This document shows, piece after piece, positions 30,761-37,738 of a DNA stretch of 37,738 nt. The position numbers and the translations under genes were made by a program. The notes under the pieces are model-generated. The model searched no databases and had not been told where the DNA came from. It saw nothing but the letters and a program-made list of their open reading frames with translations. Numbering within the stretch: the stretch's first letter is position 1; each line of letters starts with the position of its first letter. The stretch is from Candidatus Nealsonbacteria bacterium RIFOXYB1_FULL_40_15 (GTDB lineage: Bacteria; Patescibacteriota; Minisyncoccia; Minisyncoccales; GWA2-38-27), in assembly GCA_001821555.1 (NCBI GenBank), contig MHMM01000009.1:1-37738 (forward strand), given 5' to 3'.

Positions 30761-31038
30761 GTTTTCTGAGTCCTTCTTGCCCAGATTGTACGACGGGTCT
30801 CCTGAAGTCTTCCTCCGAATCTTTGTAAGACTCGGAAATTGAGATCAAGTCGGTCTTTGCTCTTGTGCAGAACAATGATTATCCGAAGATCGCACCTGAA
30901 TGTGATGAGTCCGGATTCTATGTGTGCATGAATTTCTCCTACGCACTCTAGTAATATTTCCTTGACTTTGGCCTCTGTTTTTTTATCCATGGCCTCCACA
31001 TACCACCACCGGTCCTCCGAAGCCTCCTTTTGCCTCAT
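30748..31038 (-). CDS. Small basic hypothetical protein
   Basis: 96 residues on the minus strand, the only minus gene between 16883 and 37192. AAGGAG lies 5 nt before the ATG. Mostly alpha/beta composition with a basic C-terminus (RRTIWARRTQKTRIA). No membrane segment, no motif I recognise. Own promoter (31083-31111) and own terminator, and a more GC-rich sequence than its neighbours. Confidence 0.75.
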   Translation of the reverse strand: MRQKEASEDRWWYVEAMDKKTEAKVKEILLECVGEIHAHIESGLITFRCDLRIIIVLHKSKDRLDLNFRVLQRFGGRLQETRRTIWARRTQKTRIA

Positions 31039-31082
31039 CTCTACTCCTTAAAAAAGAGCTAAAAAATAAAGAACAGGTTTCT

Positions 31083-31111
31083 TTTATAGCATATCTCTAA
31101 CTGTTTGTAAA
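31083..31111 (-). promoter_or_regulatory. Promoter of the 96-residue minus-strand gene
   Basis: On the minus strand TTTACA (31111-31106), 17-bp spacer, TATAAA (31088-31083). It is divergent from the cyclophilin promoter, whose -35 starts 4 bp away. Confidence 0.6.
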
Positions 31112-31114
31112 TGG

Positions 31115-31143
31115 TTGCAATTTAGTGATTGTATGCATATAAT
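31115..31143 (+). promoter_or_regulatory. Promoter of the cyclophilin gene
   Basis: TTGCAA (31115-31120), 17-bp spacer, TATAAT (31138-31143), ATG 6 nt later at 31150. It is the cleanest example of the leaderless pattern and rules out the in-frame ATG at 31129 that lies inside it. Confidence 0.8.
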
Positions 31144-31149
31144 AAAAAC

Positions 31150-31752
31150 ATGAAGAAGGTCTTTATCTTGATCGCAGTCTTATTAATAATTATTGCAGGA
31201 GCATATTTTCTTTTTTCCAAAGAAAATAAAAAAGTTCAAGAGAGAGAAGAAGGCCAGCTTCCCCAAAATATGAAAGCTGTAATAAAAACCAATCTGGGAG
31301 ATATAGAGCTTGAGCTCTTTTCTTCTCTGGCTCCGAAGACTGTGGATAATTTTAAAAAGCTCTCAAAAGAAGGTTTTTATGACGGGGTAAAATTCCACAG
31401 GGTTATAAAGGACTTTATGATACAGGGGGGAGATCCCTTAACCAAACAGGAAGAACTTAAGGGTGATTGGGGTACGGGAAATCCGGGGTACTTTTTTGAA
31501 GACGAAATACATAAAGAAAACAGAAATTCGGAAGGCGCTATTTCAATGGCTAATACCGGAAGGCCCAATACAAATGGATGCCAATTTTTTATAAACACCA
31601 ATAACAATAACTATCTGGACAAAAAGCATACTGTTTTTGGCAAGGTAATAAAGGGCATGGATGTTGTTGAAAAGATAGAAAATCTTGCCGCTGACGAGAA
31701 TGGTCTTCCTCTGGACCCTGCCGTGATTCAAACTATAGAAATATATGATTAA
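31150..31752 (+). CDS. Membrane-anchored cyclophilin-type peptidyl-prolyl isomerase
   Basis: 200 residues from ATG 31150. N-terminal anchor (KKVFILIAVLLIIIAGAYFLF) then the cyclophilin domain (about 44-200): TNLGDIELELF, FHRVIKDFMIQGGDP (catalytic Arg), GAISMANTGRPNTNGCQFFI and HTVFGKVIKGMDVV. It catalyses proline cis-trans isomerisation, here on exported proteins outside the membrane. An upstream ATG at 31129 would put the promoter inside the gene and is rejected. It overlaps the next gene by 8 nt. Confidence 0.95.
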   Translation: MKKVFILIAVLLIIIAGAYFLFSKENKKVQEREEGQLPQNMKAVIKTNLGDIELELFSSLAPKTVDNFKKLSKEGFYDGVKFHRVIKDFMIQGGDPLTKQEELKGDWGTGNPGYFFEDEIHKENRNSEGAISMANTGRPNTNGCQFFINTNNNNYLDKKHTVFGKVIKGMDVVEKIENLAADENGLPLDPAVIQTIEIYD

Positions 31753-32425
31753 AGGGACAATAAAGCTTTCTCCGACAACTGGATTAGGGTTATTTTCTAA
31801 TTGCCCTAAATGTTTTTGGTTGCACTATAATCATAAAATCCAGAGGCCTAGGGGCATTTTTCCTTCTCTCCCGGGGGGCATGGATCTTGTTATCAAGACC
31901 TATTTTGACAAATACAGAGGATTCCTTCCTCCGGAAATAGACGGACATGTAGAGGGAGTTCTGCTGGACGACTTTAATCTGATGGAGAAGTGGCGGAACT
32001 GGAGGACGGGGCTTGAATATGAGGATGAAAACCGGGACGCTGTTTTATTCGGAGCTCTTGATGACTGCCTGGTTTTGGGAGGCAAATATATACCCTTGGA
32101 TTACAAGACCAGAGGCAGTTCTCCCCGCGAAGGAGATTCGGAAAAATACTATCAGGCCCAGCTGGACACTTACGCTCTTTTGCTAGAGGAAAACGGATAT
32201 AGCGCCGGCAGTTTTGCTTACCTTGTTTATTATTATCCAAAAGAAGTTATGGAAAACGGAATGGTTCAATTTGATATAAAGCCGGTGAAGGTTGAAACCG
32301 ACCTTGCAAGAGCAAAAAAGAGATTTGAAGATGCCGTTGATCTGTTGCGAGGACCAATGCCAAAAAAGCATTCTGACTGCGAGTATTGCTCTTGGGCTTC
32401 TAGCCGGTTTGTTTTTGAAAATTAA
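31745..32425 (+). CDS. PD-(D/E)XK nuclease, Cas4/RecB-like, with Fe-S-type cysteines
   Basis: 226 residues. Nuclease core: FGALDDCLVLGGKYIPLDYKTRG (Asp, then D-x-K), and QAQLDTYALLLEENGY (Gln-x-x-x-Tyr helix). Four cysteines, an N-terminal pair (NCPKCFW) and a C-terminal pair (DCEYCSW), are placed as in Cas4 and AddB-type nucleases with a 4Fe-4S cluster. No CRISPR or cas gene is nearby, so a DNA repair or recombination role is more likely than spacer acquisition. It is coupled to the cyclophilin gene by an 8-nt overlap. Confidence 0.88.
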   Translation: MIKGTIKLSPTTGLGLFSNCPKCFWLHYNHKIQRPRGIFPSLPGGMDLVIKTYFDKYRGFLPPEIDGHVEGVLLDDFNLMEKWRNWRTGLEYEDENRDAVLFGALDDCLVLGGKYIPLDYKTRGSSPREGDSEKYYQAQLDTYALLLEENGYSAGSFAYLVYYYPKEVMENGMVQFDIKPVKVETDLARAKKRFEDAVDLLRGPMPKKHSDCEYCSWASSRFVFEN

Positions 32426-32437
32426 ACTAACTAAAAT

Positions 32438-33082
32438 ATGAATATTGGGAAATCTTGGAAAATAAAGCTAACTCTTCTTGTTTTATTACTCCTGGCGTTT
32501 GCAGGAGTTTTTTTATGGTATATTTGGAAGGAAACCGGAGGGAGAGAAGATTGGGACGGGGAGGTAATTTGGGAAAAGAAAAATATAGGAGGATTTGAAG
32601 TACAGGACAGACTAATTAAAAATTCTAAATACGGATTCTTTATAACTGCTCCTGAGGGGTGGACAATTAAAGATTATGATCAAGGAGGGATAGGGATATT
32701 TAGTCCCGAAGTAAATATTGATAATATAATTAATAGTGCTAGGGATAAAAAGGGTTGCATTTTTGGATTAGAAATAAATGAATATAAAAAAATAAAACAG
32801 GACATAAGTACAGATGTAGAAGATTTATTATATCAAATTGAAAAAATAAGCGAGGATAAGAATATTTTAGACGAAGAAAATATAAAATACGAAGTTATAA
32901 TTATTGATAAAAAACAATCCCTGAAAAGAACCTTTTTTATTGGAGATAATGAAGCATCTATCGAAATAAAAGTACCGTCAAAAGATATAATTTATACTCT
33001 CAAAAACAGCCCCATATTTAAGAATGATTGTATATACTATTTTGACGAAGTTATAAATTCAATTCATTTAGAAAATTTATAG
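32438..33082 (+). CDS. Membrane-anchored hypothetical protein
   Basis: 214 residues. N-terminal helix (about 10-30, LTLLVLLLLAFAGVFLWYIW) and an outer domain with YGFFITAPEGWTIKDYDQGGIGIFSP, a pattern seen in PsbP-like/DUF1795-type lipoprotein domains. The C-terminal part is more charged, ending NSIHLENL. It lies 12 nt after the nuclease gene and 2 nt before the giant surface gene, so it is likely one operon. Function unknown. Confidence 0.82.
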   Translation: MNIGKSWKIKLTLLVLLLLAFAGVFLWYIWKETGGREDWDGEVIWEKKNIGGFEVQDRLIKNSKYGFFITAPEGWTIKDYDQGGIGIFSPEVNIDNIINSARDKKGCIFGLEINEYKKIKQDISTDVEDLLYQIEKISEDKNILDEENIKYEVIIIDKKQSLKRTFFIGDNEASIEIKVPSKDIIYTLKNSPIFKNDCIYYFDEVINSIHLENL

Positions 33083-33084
33083 GC

Positions 33085-36000
33085 ATGAAAAATTTTTTCA
33101 TATTTTCTATTTTAATTTGTTCATTTTTACCTTTACTTGTTTCTGCTGACGAAATTGAGTTAAAAGAGAGAGACGAAAAAGCCATACTTTCTTCATTAAA
33201 TCAAAAAATAAGTGATAAAATAACCGAAATGGTTGTTTTAAATAGCCCCGATGTTAAAAAAGAGGCTATCTTTGTTATATTGCAACAAGAAATAAAATTT
33301 GAGGTTCTTAACTCTACCATAAAAGAGATCGGAAAAATGGGAATAAACGCAGTATTAAAGTTAACAGAACTGATTTTGATTAAAGAAGTATCGGTAGTGA
33401 CAGCCATCAAGGAAATAGAAAAACTTACTGTTGACCAAGCGAGAGAATATGCGACAGATTGGCTGTTGCAAAAAGAAGTTAAGGTTGGAAACGGAAATTT
33501 AGACTATTATTACCAAGTTCAAGAAAAAAAATGGGAAAAAGGAAAATTCCCCTATATCATTACGTACAAGCAATCCTCAATGGATGAGGGAGATATAGCT
33601 ATAAGCATATATTCTTCCGAGACGGTCAGGCCCCCGCTGCCATCAGGTGCTTTTCAGTGGGAGGGCGGTATAGATGAAATACCGCCTTTTATTTTACAGA
33701 TAACAGGCAGAGTGCGGGAAACCAATCTCGGGGCGTATCAATGGATAAAAGGACCCGAATTCATCTTTATTTTTAACGAACCTGTTCCAGAGTTTGAATT
33801 CAAAGAGCCCACTTTTGTAGATGAAATTAAGTCCAGCTTCAATAGGACAATAAAAGCGGCAGAAAAAGTTCTTGGAATCGGAAAGGAGAAGGTTTATAAA
33901 ACTATAAGCGTGGTAAAAAATGCCTGGGAATCTTTAGCATCCTTTATTTCTGAAATGAAATCGCTTGGAGGGGGAGCCAATGTGTCTAGCCCCTTAGTTT
34001 ACGAAGAAAAAACAAAAGACCATTCTGAATTAAATGAATCTCTTTTGGATCTAGCCAAAAAAATAAAAGAAGCAATGCCTAAAAAAGAGGGGGACTTTAG
34101 CTTTTTTCAAGACCAGATAGACGACTTATCAGAGCAATTGGACATAGTCTCCCAAAGAATATCAGCCATCCAATCTAAAAATGAGCCAGGCTCATATGAG
34201 CCAGGCTCATTTTCAATAAAGGAAGAGGGGGGAGAGGCGGAGAAGGACAAGGAAGAGGTAGTGGTTGAGATTGCAAAGCAGAAAATAGAGAAGAAGGATG
34301 AACAACCCCTCGTAAAGACTAAAAAGAGCAGCGGAGGGGGAGGAGGCGCCCCGCCCATTGTTTATTGCTCTGTAGAAAATCAAGAGAACCCTCTTATGGC
34401 TGTTATATTCAACGAGATTGCCTGGATGGGAACTAATAATTCGGCTAACGACGAGTGGATAGAATTGAAAAATCTTTCGGGAGGGCAAATAAACCTTTCC
34501 GGCTGGCAGATTTTAGATAAAGAAAACCAGATCAAAATAGTTTTCTCAAACGAAGAATCAATAAACGACCTTTTTCTTCTAGAAAGAACCGATGACAATA
34601 CTATTCCTGGGATAGCAGCAGATAAGATTTATTCGGGAGCCCTAAACGATTCTTCAGAGCAGTTGTATCTATTTGATAATAATTGCAGGATTCAAGATAA
34701 AATTGAAGGAGAATATTGGCCAGCCGGAGACAAAGAGAATAAAAAAAGCATGGAAAGGAGCCCGGATTTTGCATGGCATACTTTTTCAGGAGAAGGATAT
34801 TCTACGCCTGGATTAGAGAATAGCATTTCTCCTGTTCTCCCTGTAGTTTCTGAATCTGATGAGGAAACAACTCCTATTCCAGAGGAGCCGGAAAATAATC
34901 CCGAAGAAGAGGTTAAAAAAATAATGATCAATGAGATCGCCTGGATGGGAACCAAGGCTTCGGCTAACGACGAGTGGATAGAGCTTTACAACCCAAATGA
35001 AGAATCGGTGGACATCTTAGGATGGCAGCTTCTTTTCAGGCCTACAGAAGGAGAAGAAAGAATAACTGTTTTTGAGTCAGTTTTGAACCAACAAACTCCC
35101 TCAATTGATCCTTTGGGATATTTTCTTCTAGAAAGAACCGATGACAATGTTATTTTTGATGAGCCAGCCGATTATATATTCAAAGGAGCTCTAAATGATT
35201 CCGGGGGATCTTTTGAGTTAAAAGATAACTATGGAAGAATCGTGGATTCGGCCTATTTTCCTGAGGGCTGGCCGGCCGGAGAAAAGGAGGGCGGCAAGGC
35301 CTCTATGGAAAGGATAGGCGAAGAATGGAAAACCAATAATCTTGTAGTAAAGAACGGCAGAGATCATGACTCTAATGATATATTCGGCACCCCTAAAGCC
35401 AAAAATAGCAGAGCGAGATCTGGTATTAACGTGTATTCTTTACCATTTGATGATTTTGATAACATAACTTTTTACTCCGAAAGCAGTCCTTATATAATAA
35501 ATAGTTCTATTACTATTCCAGAGTTAAAGACGCTTGAAATAGAACCGGGGACAACATTAAAATTCAAAGACACACACGCCAAAATTCTTGTAGAAGGAAC
35601 ATTAAAGGCTGAAGGAACAGAAGAAAAACAAATACTTTTTACTTCTTTGAGAGAAAATCCTTTTGCGGGATCCTGGGGGAGAATACATTTTAAGCCAAAT
35701 AGCACAGGATCCAATCTTTCCTATATAATCCTTGAATATGGCGGAGGAGATCCTGCCGGAACGCCCTGTTCTGATAATATGGCCGGAATATTATCAGAGG
35801 CCCCGATTAGTATAGCAAACTCTATCATCAGAAATAATGAGAAGAATGGAATATATCTTAAAAACACGTCTTCTATTATTGAAAATGTAAAAATAATTGG
35901 CAACCAGCCTTGTATTGCAGGGGAAAACGCAAAGTATGGAGGGCACGGGATAAGAGCCGAAAAGGGAAGCCTGGAGGTAAAGAACTGCCTTTTTGAGGGC

Positions 36001-36705
36001 AATACCATAGGATTAAAATTGGATGAGATAGAAAATGTTTTAGCCAAAGAAAATATTTTTAATGACAATGAAAAAGCGATAACAATGTTCCGATCTTCTG
36101 CAAATTTTGTGTCCAATATCGCAGAAAATAATGGCGTAGAAGGAATATGGATTTCAGACTCTCTCCCCGAATCCTCTTTTTGGACTAATAATCTGCCTTT
36201 TATCATTAGCGGTAAATTAAGGATTTCAGAAGGATCCAAACTTGAAATAGAAAAAGGAGCTGTTTTAAAATTTAAAGACAGCTACAGTAAAATAAGCGTG
36301 GGAGGCACGCTTAAGGTGTCGGGGGAAGAAGGCCAAGAAGTCTTATTTAGTCCCCTTAAAGAGGATCCTTCTCCCGGGAGTTGGGATAAAATTGAATTTG
36401 ATCCGACTAGCATAGATTCAGAAATAAATTACGCTATTTTTGAATATGCCGGAGGCGGATATGGCACTCCATGCAATCCCACTATGTCAACATTGTTAAT
36501 AAAAGAAACTTCTGTTTTGATCAGCAATGTTACAGTTAAAAACAGCCAGTATAGAGGAATATATCTTATTGATTCTAATTCTGTTTTGAACAATGTGAAC
36601 ATTGAGAACACTGTGAAATGCATGGATATCTACGGCGGATACGATATTACCGTAGAAGGAGGCAATCCTGTTATAAATTCAGAAGAGCATCAGGATTTGC
36701 CGTGA
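33085..36705 (+). CDS. Giant surface protein: two lamin-tail domains and a beta-helix
   Basis: 1206 residues. Signal peptide about 1-22 (ending PLLVSAD). An alpha-helical and coiled-coil part runs to about 430. Then come two lamin-tail domains (about 441-590 and 613-770), each starting with NEIAWMGT and containing ANDEWIEL and a conserved FLLERTDDN. Then comes a parallel beta-helix region (about 790-1200) made of two copies of one module (GTTLKFKDTHAKILVEGTLK and the similar copy AVLKFKDSYSKISVGGTLK). There is no obvious C-terminal anchor. Lamin-tail domains in bacterial exported proteins are thought to mediate binding or attachment. A role in surface adhesion is inferred. A palindromic DNA repeat encodes a short EPGS duplication at about residue 366. 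Confidence 0.9.
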   Translation: MKNFFIFSILICSFLPLLVSADEIELKERDEKAILSSLNQKISDKITEMVVLNSPDVKKEAIFVILQQEIKFEVLNSTIKEIGKMGINAVLKLTELILIKEVSVVTAIKEIEKLTVDQAREYATDWLLQKEVKVGNGNLDYYYQVQEKKWEKGKFPYIITYKQSSMDEGDIAISIYSSETVRPPLPSGAFQWEGGIDEIPPFILQITGRVRETNLGAYQWIKGPEFIFIFNEPVPEFEFKEPTFVDEIKSSFNRTIKAAEKVLGIGKEKVYKTISVVKNAWESLASFISEMKSLGGGANVSSPLVYEEKTKDHSELNESLLDLAKKIKEAMPKKEGDFSFFQDQIDDLSEQLDIVSQRISAIQSKNEPGSYEPGSFSIKEEGGEAEKDKEEVVVEIAKQKIEKKDEQPLVKTKKSSGGGGGAPPIVYCSVENQENPLMAVIFNEIAWMGTNNSANDEWIELKNLSGGQINLSGWQILDKENQIKIVFSNEESINDLFLLERTDDNTIPGIAADKIYSGALNDSSEQLYLFDNNCRIQDKIEGEYWPAGDKENKKSMERSPDFAWHTFSGEGYSTPGLENSISPVLPVVSESDEETTPIPEEPENNPEEEVKKIMINEIAWMGTKASANDEWIELYNPNEESVDILGWQLLFRPTEGEERITVFESVLNQQTPSIDPLGYFLLERTDDNVIFDEPADYIFKGALNDSGGSFELKDNYGRIVDSAYFPEGWPAGEKEGGKASMERIGEEWKTNNLVVKNGRDHDSNDIFGTPKAKNSRARSGINVYSLPFDDFDNITFYSESSPYIINSSITIPELKTLEIEPGTTLKFKDTHAKILVEGTLKAEGTEEKQILFTSLRENPFAGSWGRIHFKPNSTGSNLSYIILEYGGGDPAGTPCSDNMAGILSEAPISIANSIIRNNEKNGIYLKNTSSIIENVKIIGNQPCIAGENAKYGGHGIRAEKGSLEVKNCLFEGNTIGLKLDEIENVLAKENIFNDNEKAITMFRSSANFVSNIAENNGVEGIWISDSLPESSFWTNNLPFIISGKLRISEGSKLEIEKGAVLKFKDSYSKISVGGTLKVSGEEGQEVLFSPLKEDPSPGSWDKIEFDPTSIDSEINYAIFEYAGGGYGTPCNPTMSTLLIKETSVLISNVTVKNSQYRGIYLIDSNSVLNNVNIENTVKCMDIYGGYDITVEGGNPVINSEEHQDLP
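34178..34213. repeat. Near-perfect palindrome of two 15-bp units in the surface gene
   Basis: Two direct copies of ATGAGCCAGGCTCAT, each itself a palindrome around its central base, flanked by AAA and TTT. The whole differs from perfect symmetry only at the two unit centres. It is read in frame as NEPGSYEPGSF. Confidence 0.85.
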
Positions 36706-36748
36706 GCTATTGTAAATATTTGGTATAAGTTGCATTATATATTCAGAT

Positions 36749-37135
36749 ATGAAAAAAAAGCGTATTTTTTTGATAGAGGATGACCTGCCAACTATAGAAG
36801 TCTATAAGATGGGAATGGAGCAGGCTGGTTTTGATGTTTCTGTGGCGACCACAGGCCAGGAGGCCTTGGAGAAAATAGGAGAAATGAATCCAGAGAACAG
36901 GCCGGATCTTATTCTTCTTGATATAATACTTCCTGATATGAATGGAATTGATATTCTTAAAGACATAAGGAAGCATGAAAATACTAAGGATATAAGAGTG
37001 TTTATTCTTACCAACTACACGAGCGATGAACTTGAAAAGAAAGGATTGCTTTTGAAGTCGCAGAGATATCTGCTGAAGACAGATTACAAGCCGAGAGAGC
37101 TCGCCAGCTTTATAGAAGAGGAATTGGCAGAATAG
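36749..37135 (+). CDS. Single-domain response regulator
   Basis: 128 residues, receiver domain only: acidic pair in FLIEDD, phosphoacceptor in LILLDIILPDMNG, Thr in ILTNYT, Lys in YLLKTDYKP. No output domain, so it acts through protein contact, phosphorelay or as a phosphate sink. No kinase is adjacent. The only kinase in this window is 26178-27371, which could serve it (inference). It ends at a bidirectional terminator. Confidence 0.95.
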   Translation: MKKKRIFLIEDDLPTIEVYKMGMEQAGFDVSVATTGQEALEKIGEMNPENRPDLILLDIILPDMNGIDILKDIRKHENTKDIRVFILTNYTSDELEKKGLLLKSQRYLLKTDYKPRELASFIEEELAE

Positions 37136-37163
37136 AAAAGCGTTGACGAAAGCCAACGCTTTT
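37136..37163. terminator. Bidirectional terminator
   Basis: AAAAGCGTTG (37136-37145) pairs with CAACGCTTTT (37154-37163). It serves the response regulator on plus and the 37193-37576 gene on minus. Confidence 0.92.
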
Positions 37164-37192
37164 GAGTTGTGAATCTCTCAAGGCAGATTATA

Positions 37193-37576
37193 TCAAGACC
37201 CAGTTCTCGTTTTCTTTGAAGGAAGTTTGAATATTACCACTTTCCAACCCTTGCATATTGTCATCCCTGGTGCGCTCATCCCTGTTCCGTAGAGTTTTCT
37301 TGCGAAGACGGTTTTTACCTCCGCCCAGAAAACATCTTGCTCGGACATGAAGCGAAGGTATCTTACTTGGAAAGATATTACCTGACTCCGAGTCATCGGC
37401 ACGACTTTTCCCTGTTCCAAGAATTTATTCCTTTCTTTTTCAATGACGATCCAGAACTTTCTTAGATCGTTCGGGAGGGCTCCGAGAATAATGCCGTTTT
37501 TAGGCTTCTCTGGTAGCTCCAGATCCACGTCCAATGATGTCCCCTCAATTCTTTCCAATAATTCTCTGATCAACAT
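37193..37576 (-). CDS. Hypothetical soluble protein, GC-richer orphan
   Basis: 127 residues on the minus strand from ATG 37576, with CTGGAGGT just upstream. A TTG at 37594 upstream of that site is rejected. The protein (MLIRELLERIEGTSLDVDLE...) has no membrane segment or recognised motif. It has a promoter at 37631-37659 and a terminator at 37136-37163, and belongs to the same promoter/Shine-Dalgarno class as the cassette genes. Confidence 0.75.
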   Translation of the reverse strand: MLIRELLERIEGTSLDVDLELPEKPKNGIILGALPNDLRKFWIVIEKERNKFLEQGKVVPMTRSQVISFQVRYLRFMSEQDVFWAEVKTVFARKLYGTGMSAPGMTICKGWKVVIFKLPSKKTRTGS

Positions 37577-37630
37577 GGCGACCTCCAGTATCAATTTGTT
37601 TGGGTTTGCTTTGCGAACGTACTAGATAAA

Positions 37631-37659
37631 CTTATATCATAAACGTCCTTATGCGTCAA
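37631..37659 (-). promoter_or_regulatory. Promoter of the 127-residue minus-strand gene
   Basis: Minus strand TTGACG (37659-37654), 17-bp spacer, TATAAG (37636-37631). Leader about 50 nt. Confidence 0.65.
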
Positions 37660-37738
37660 TAGCTAAAAGGGGGGTATACTAAACGAAATGGAACAAGGTA
37701 AGATAGATTAAAGGTCAAACTTTAACAAATCTTAACAC

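Noticed and set aside
31129-31149. Longer cyclophilin start at ATG 31129
   Set aside because: It overlaps a TTGCAA/TATAAT promoter, and the added residues precede a complete signal anchor.
37688-37711. Seven-codon ORF after TATACT near the window end
   Set aside because: Too short to judge and no -35 visible; perhaps the start of a feature beyond the edge.

Overview
This is a 37.7 kb AT-rich bacterial chromosome segment that looks like a Candidate Phyla Radiation (Patescibacteria, Parcubacteria-like) genome. Support: many membrane-anchored proteins with few relatives I can name, VirB2-like pilin topologies, very tight gene packing, PNPase, RsmA and rpsO in small mixed clusters, tRNA genes that often lack an encoded CCA end, and mostly no Shine-Dalgarno sites. 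TGA is used as a stop, so the standard bacterial code applies. No rRNA, CRISPR array, IS transposase or complete prophage is visible.

Layout. 1-6373 (minus): a partial Cys-rich membrane protein, a 764-residue VirB2/T4SS-pilin-like protein, a 307-residue pilin-like anchored protein, and rsmA. 6489-8805 (plus): a LysM-M23 endopeptidase and a second VirB2-like protein. 8806-9262: a candidate pseudoknotted non-coding RNA with its own promoter, then tRNA-Lys. 9357-16809: two anchored hypothetical proteins, rpsO, a NYN-domain protein, pnp, a 944-residue coiled-coil/peptidoglycan-binding protein and a DksA-type zinc-finger protein. 16809-18582: tRNA-Arg (minus), the CCA-adding enzyme, tRNA-Pro and tRNA-Ala. 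18583-20730: three unrelated small genes separated by copies of one intergenic repeat, starting at the 3' end of tRNA-Ala. 20830-24385: a structured leader, a PlsC-like acyltransferase, a zinc-ribbon miniprotein, an archaeal-type UMP kinase and an ABC exporter. 24386-24740: two micro-ORFs. 24741-28696: xseA-xseB-histidine kinase, then a receiver domain fused to an RlmN-like radical SAM domain. 28766-37738: EamA transporter, CAP protein, small membrane protein, cyclophilin, Cas4-like nuclease, a lamin-tail/beta-helix surface protein, an orphan response regulator and two divergently placed small genes.

Themes. Cell-surface and envelope functions dominate (pilin-like proteins, M23, PG-binding coiled coil, CAP, cyclophilin, LTD/beta-helix), as expected of a host-attached organism, together with RNA metabolism (PNPase, NYN, RsmA, CCA enzyme). 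Two gene-expression styles coexist. Most AT-rich genes have a -10 box only 6-8 nt before the ATG and no ribosome-binding site, so they are probably leaderless. A second set of solitary, more GC-rich small genes has a TTGAC-type promoter, a 40-80 nt leader, a strong Shine-Dalgarno and, in most cases, a dedicated terminator. The strongest candidates for something new are the kinase plus receiver-radical-SAM pair, the pseudoknotted RNA, and the repeat-separated cassette array at tRNA-Ala.
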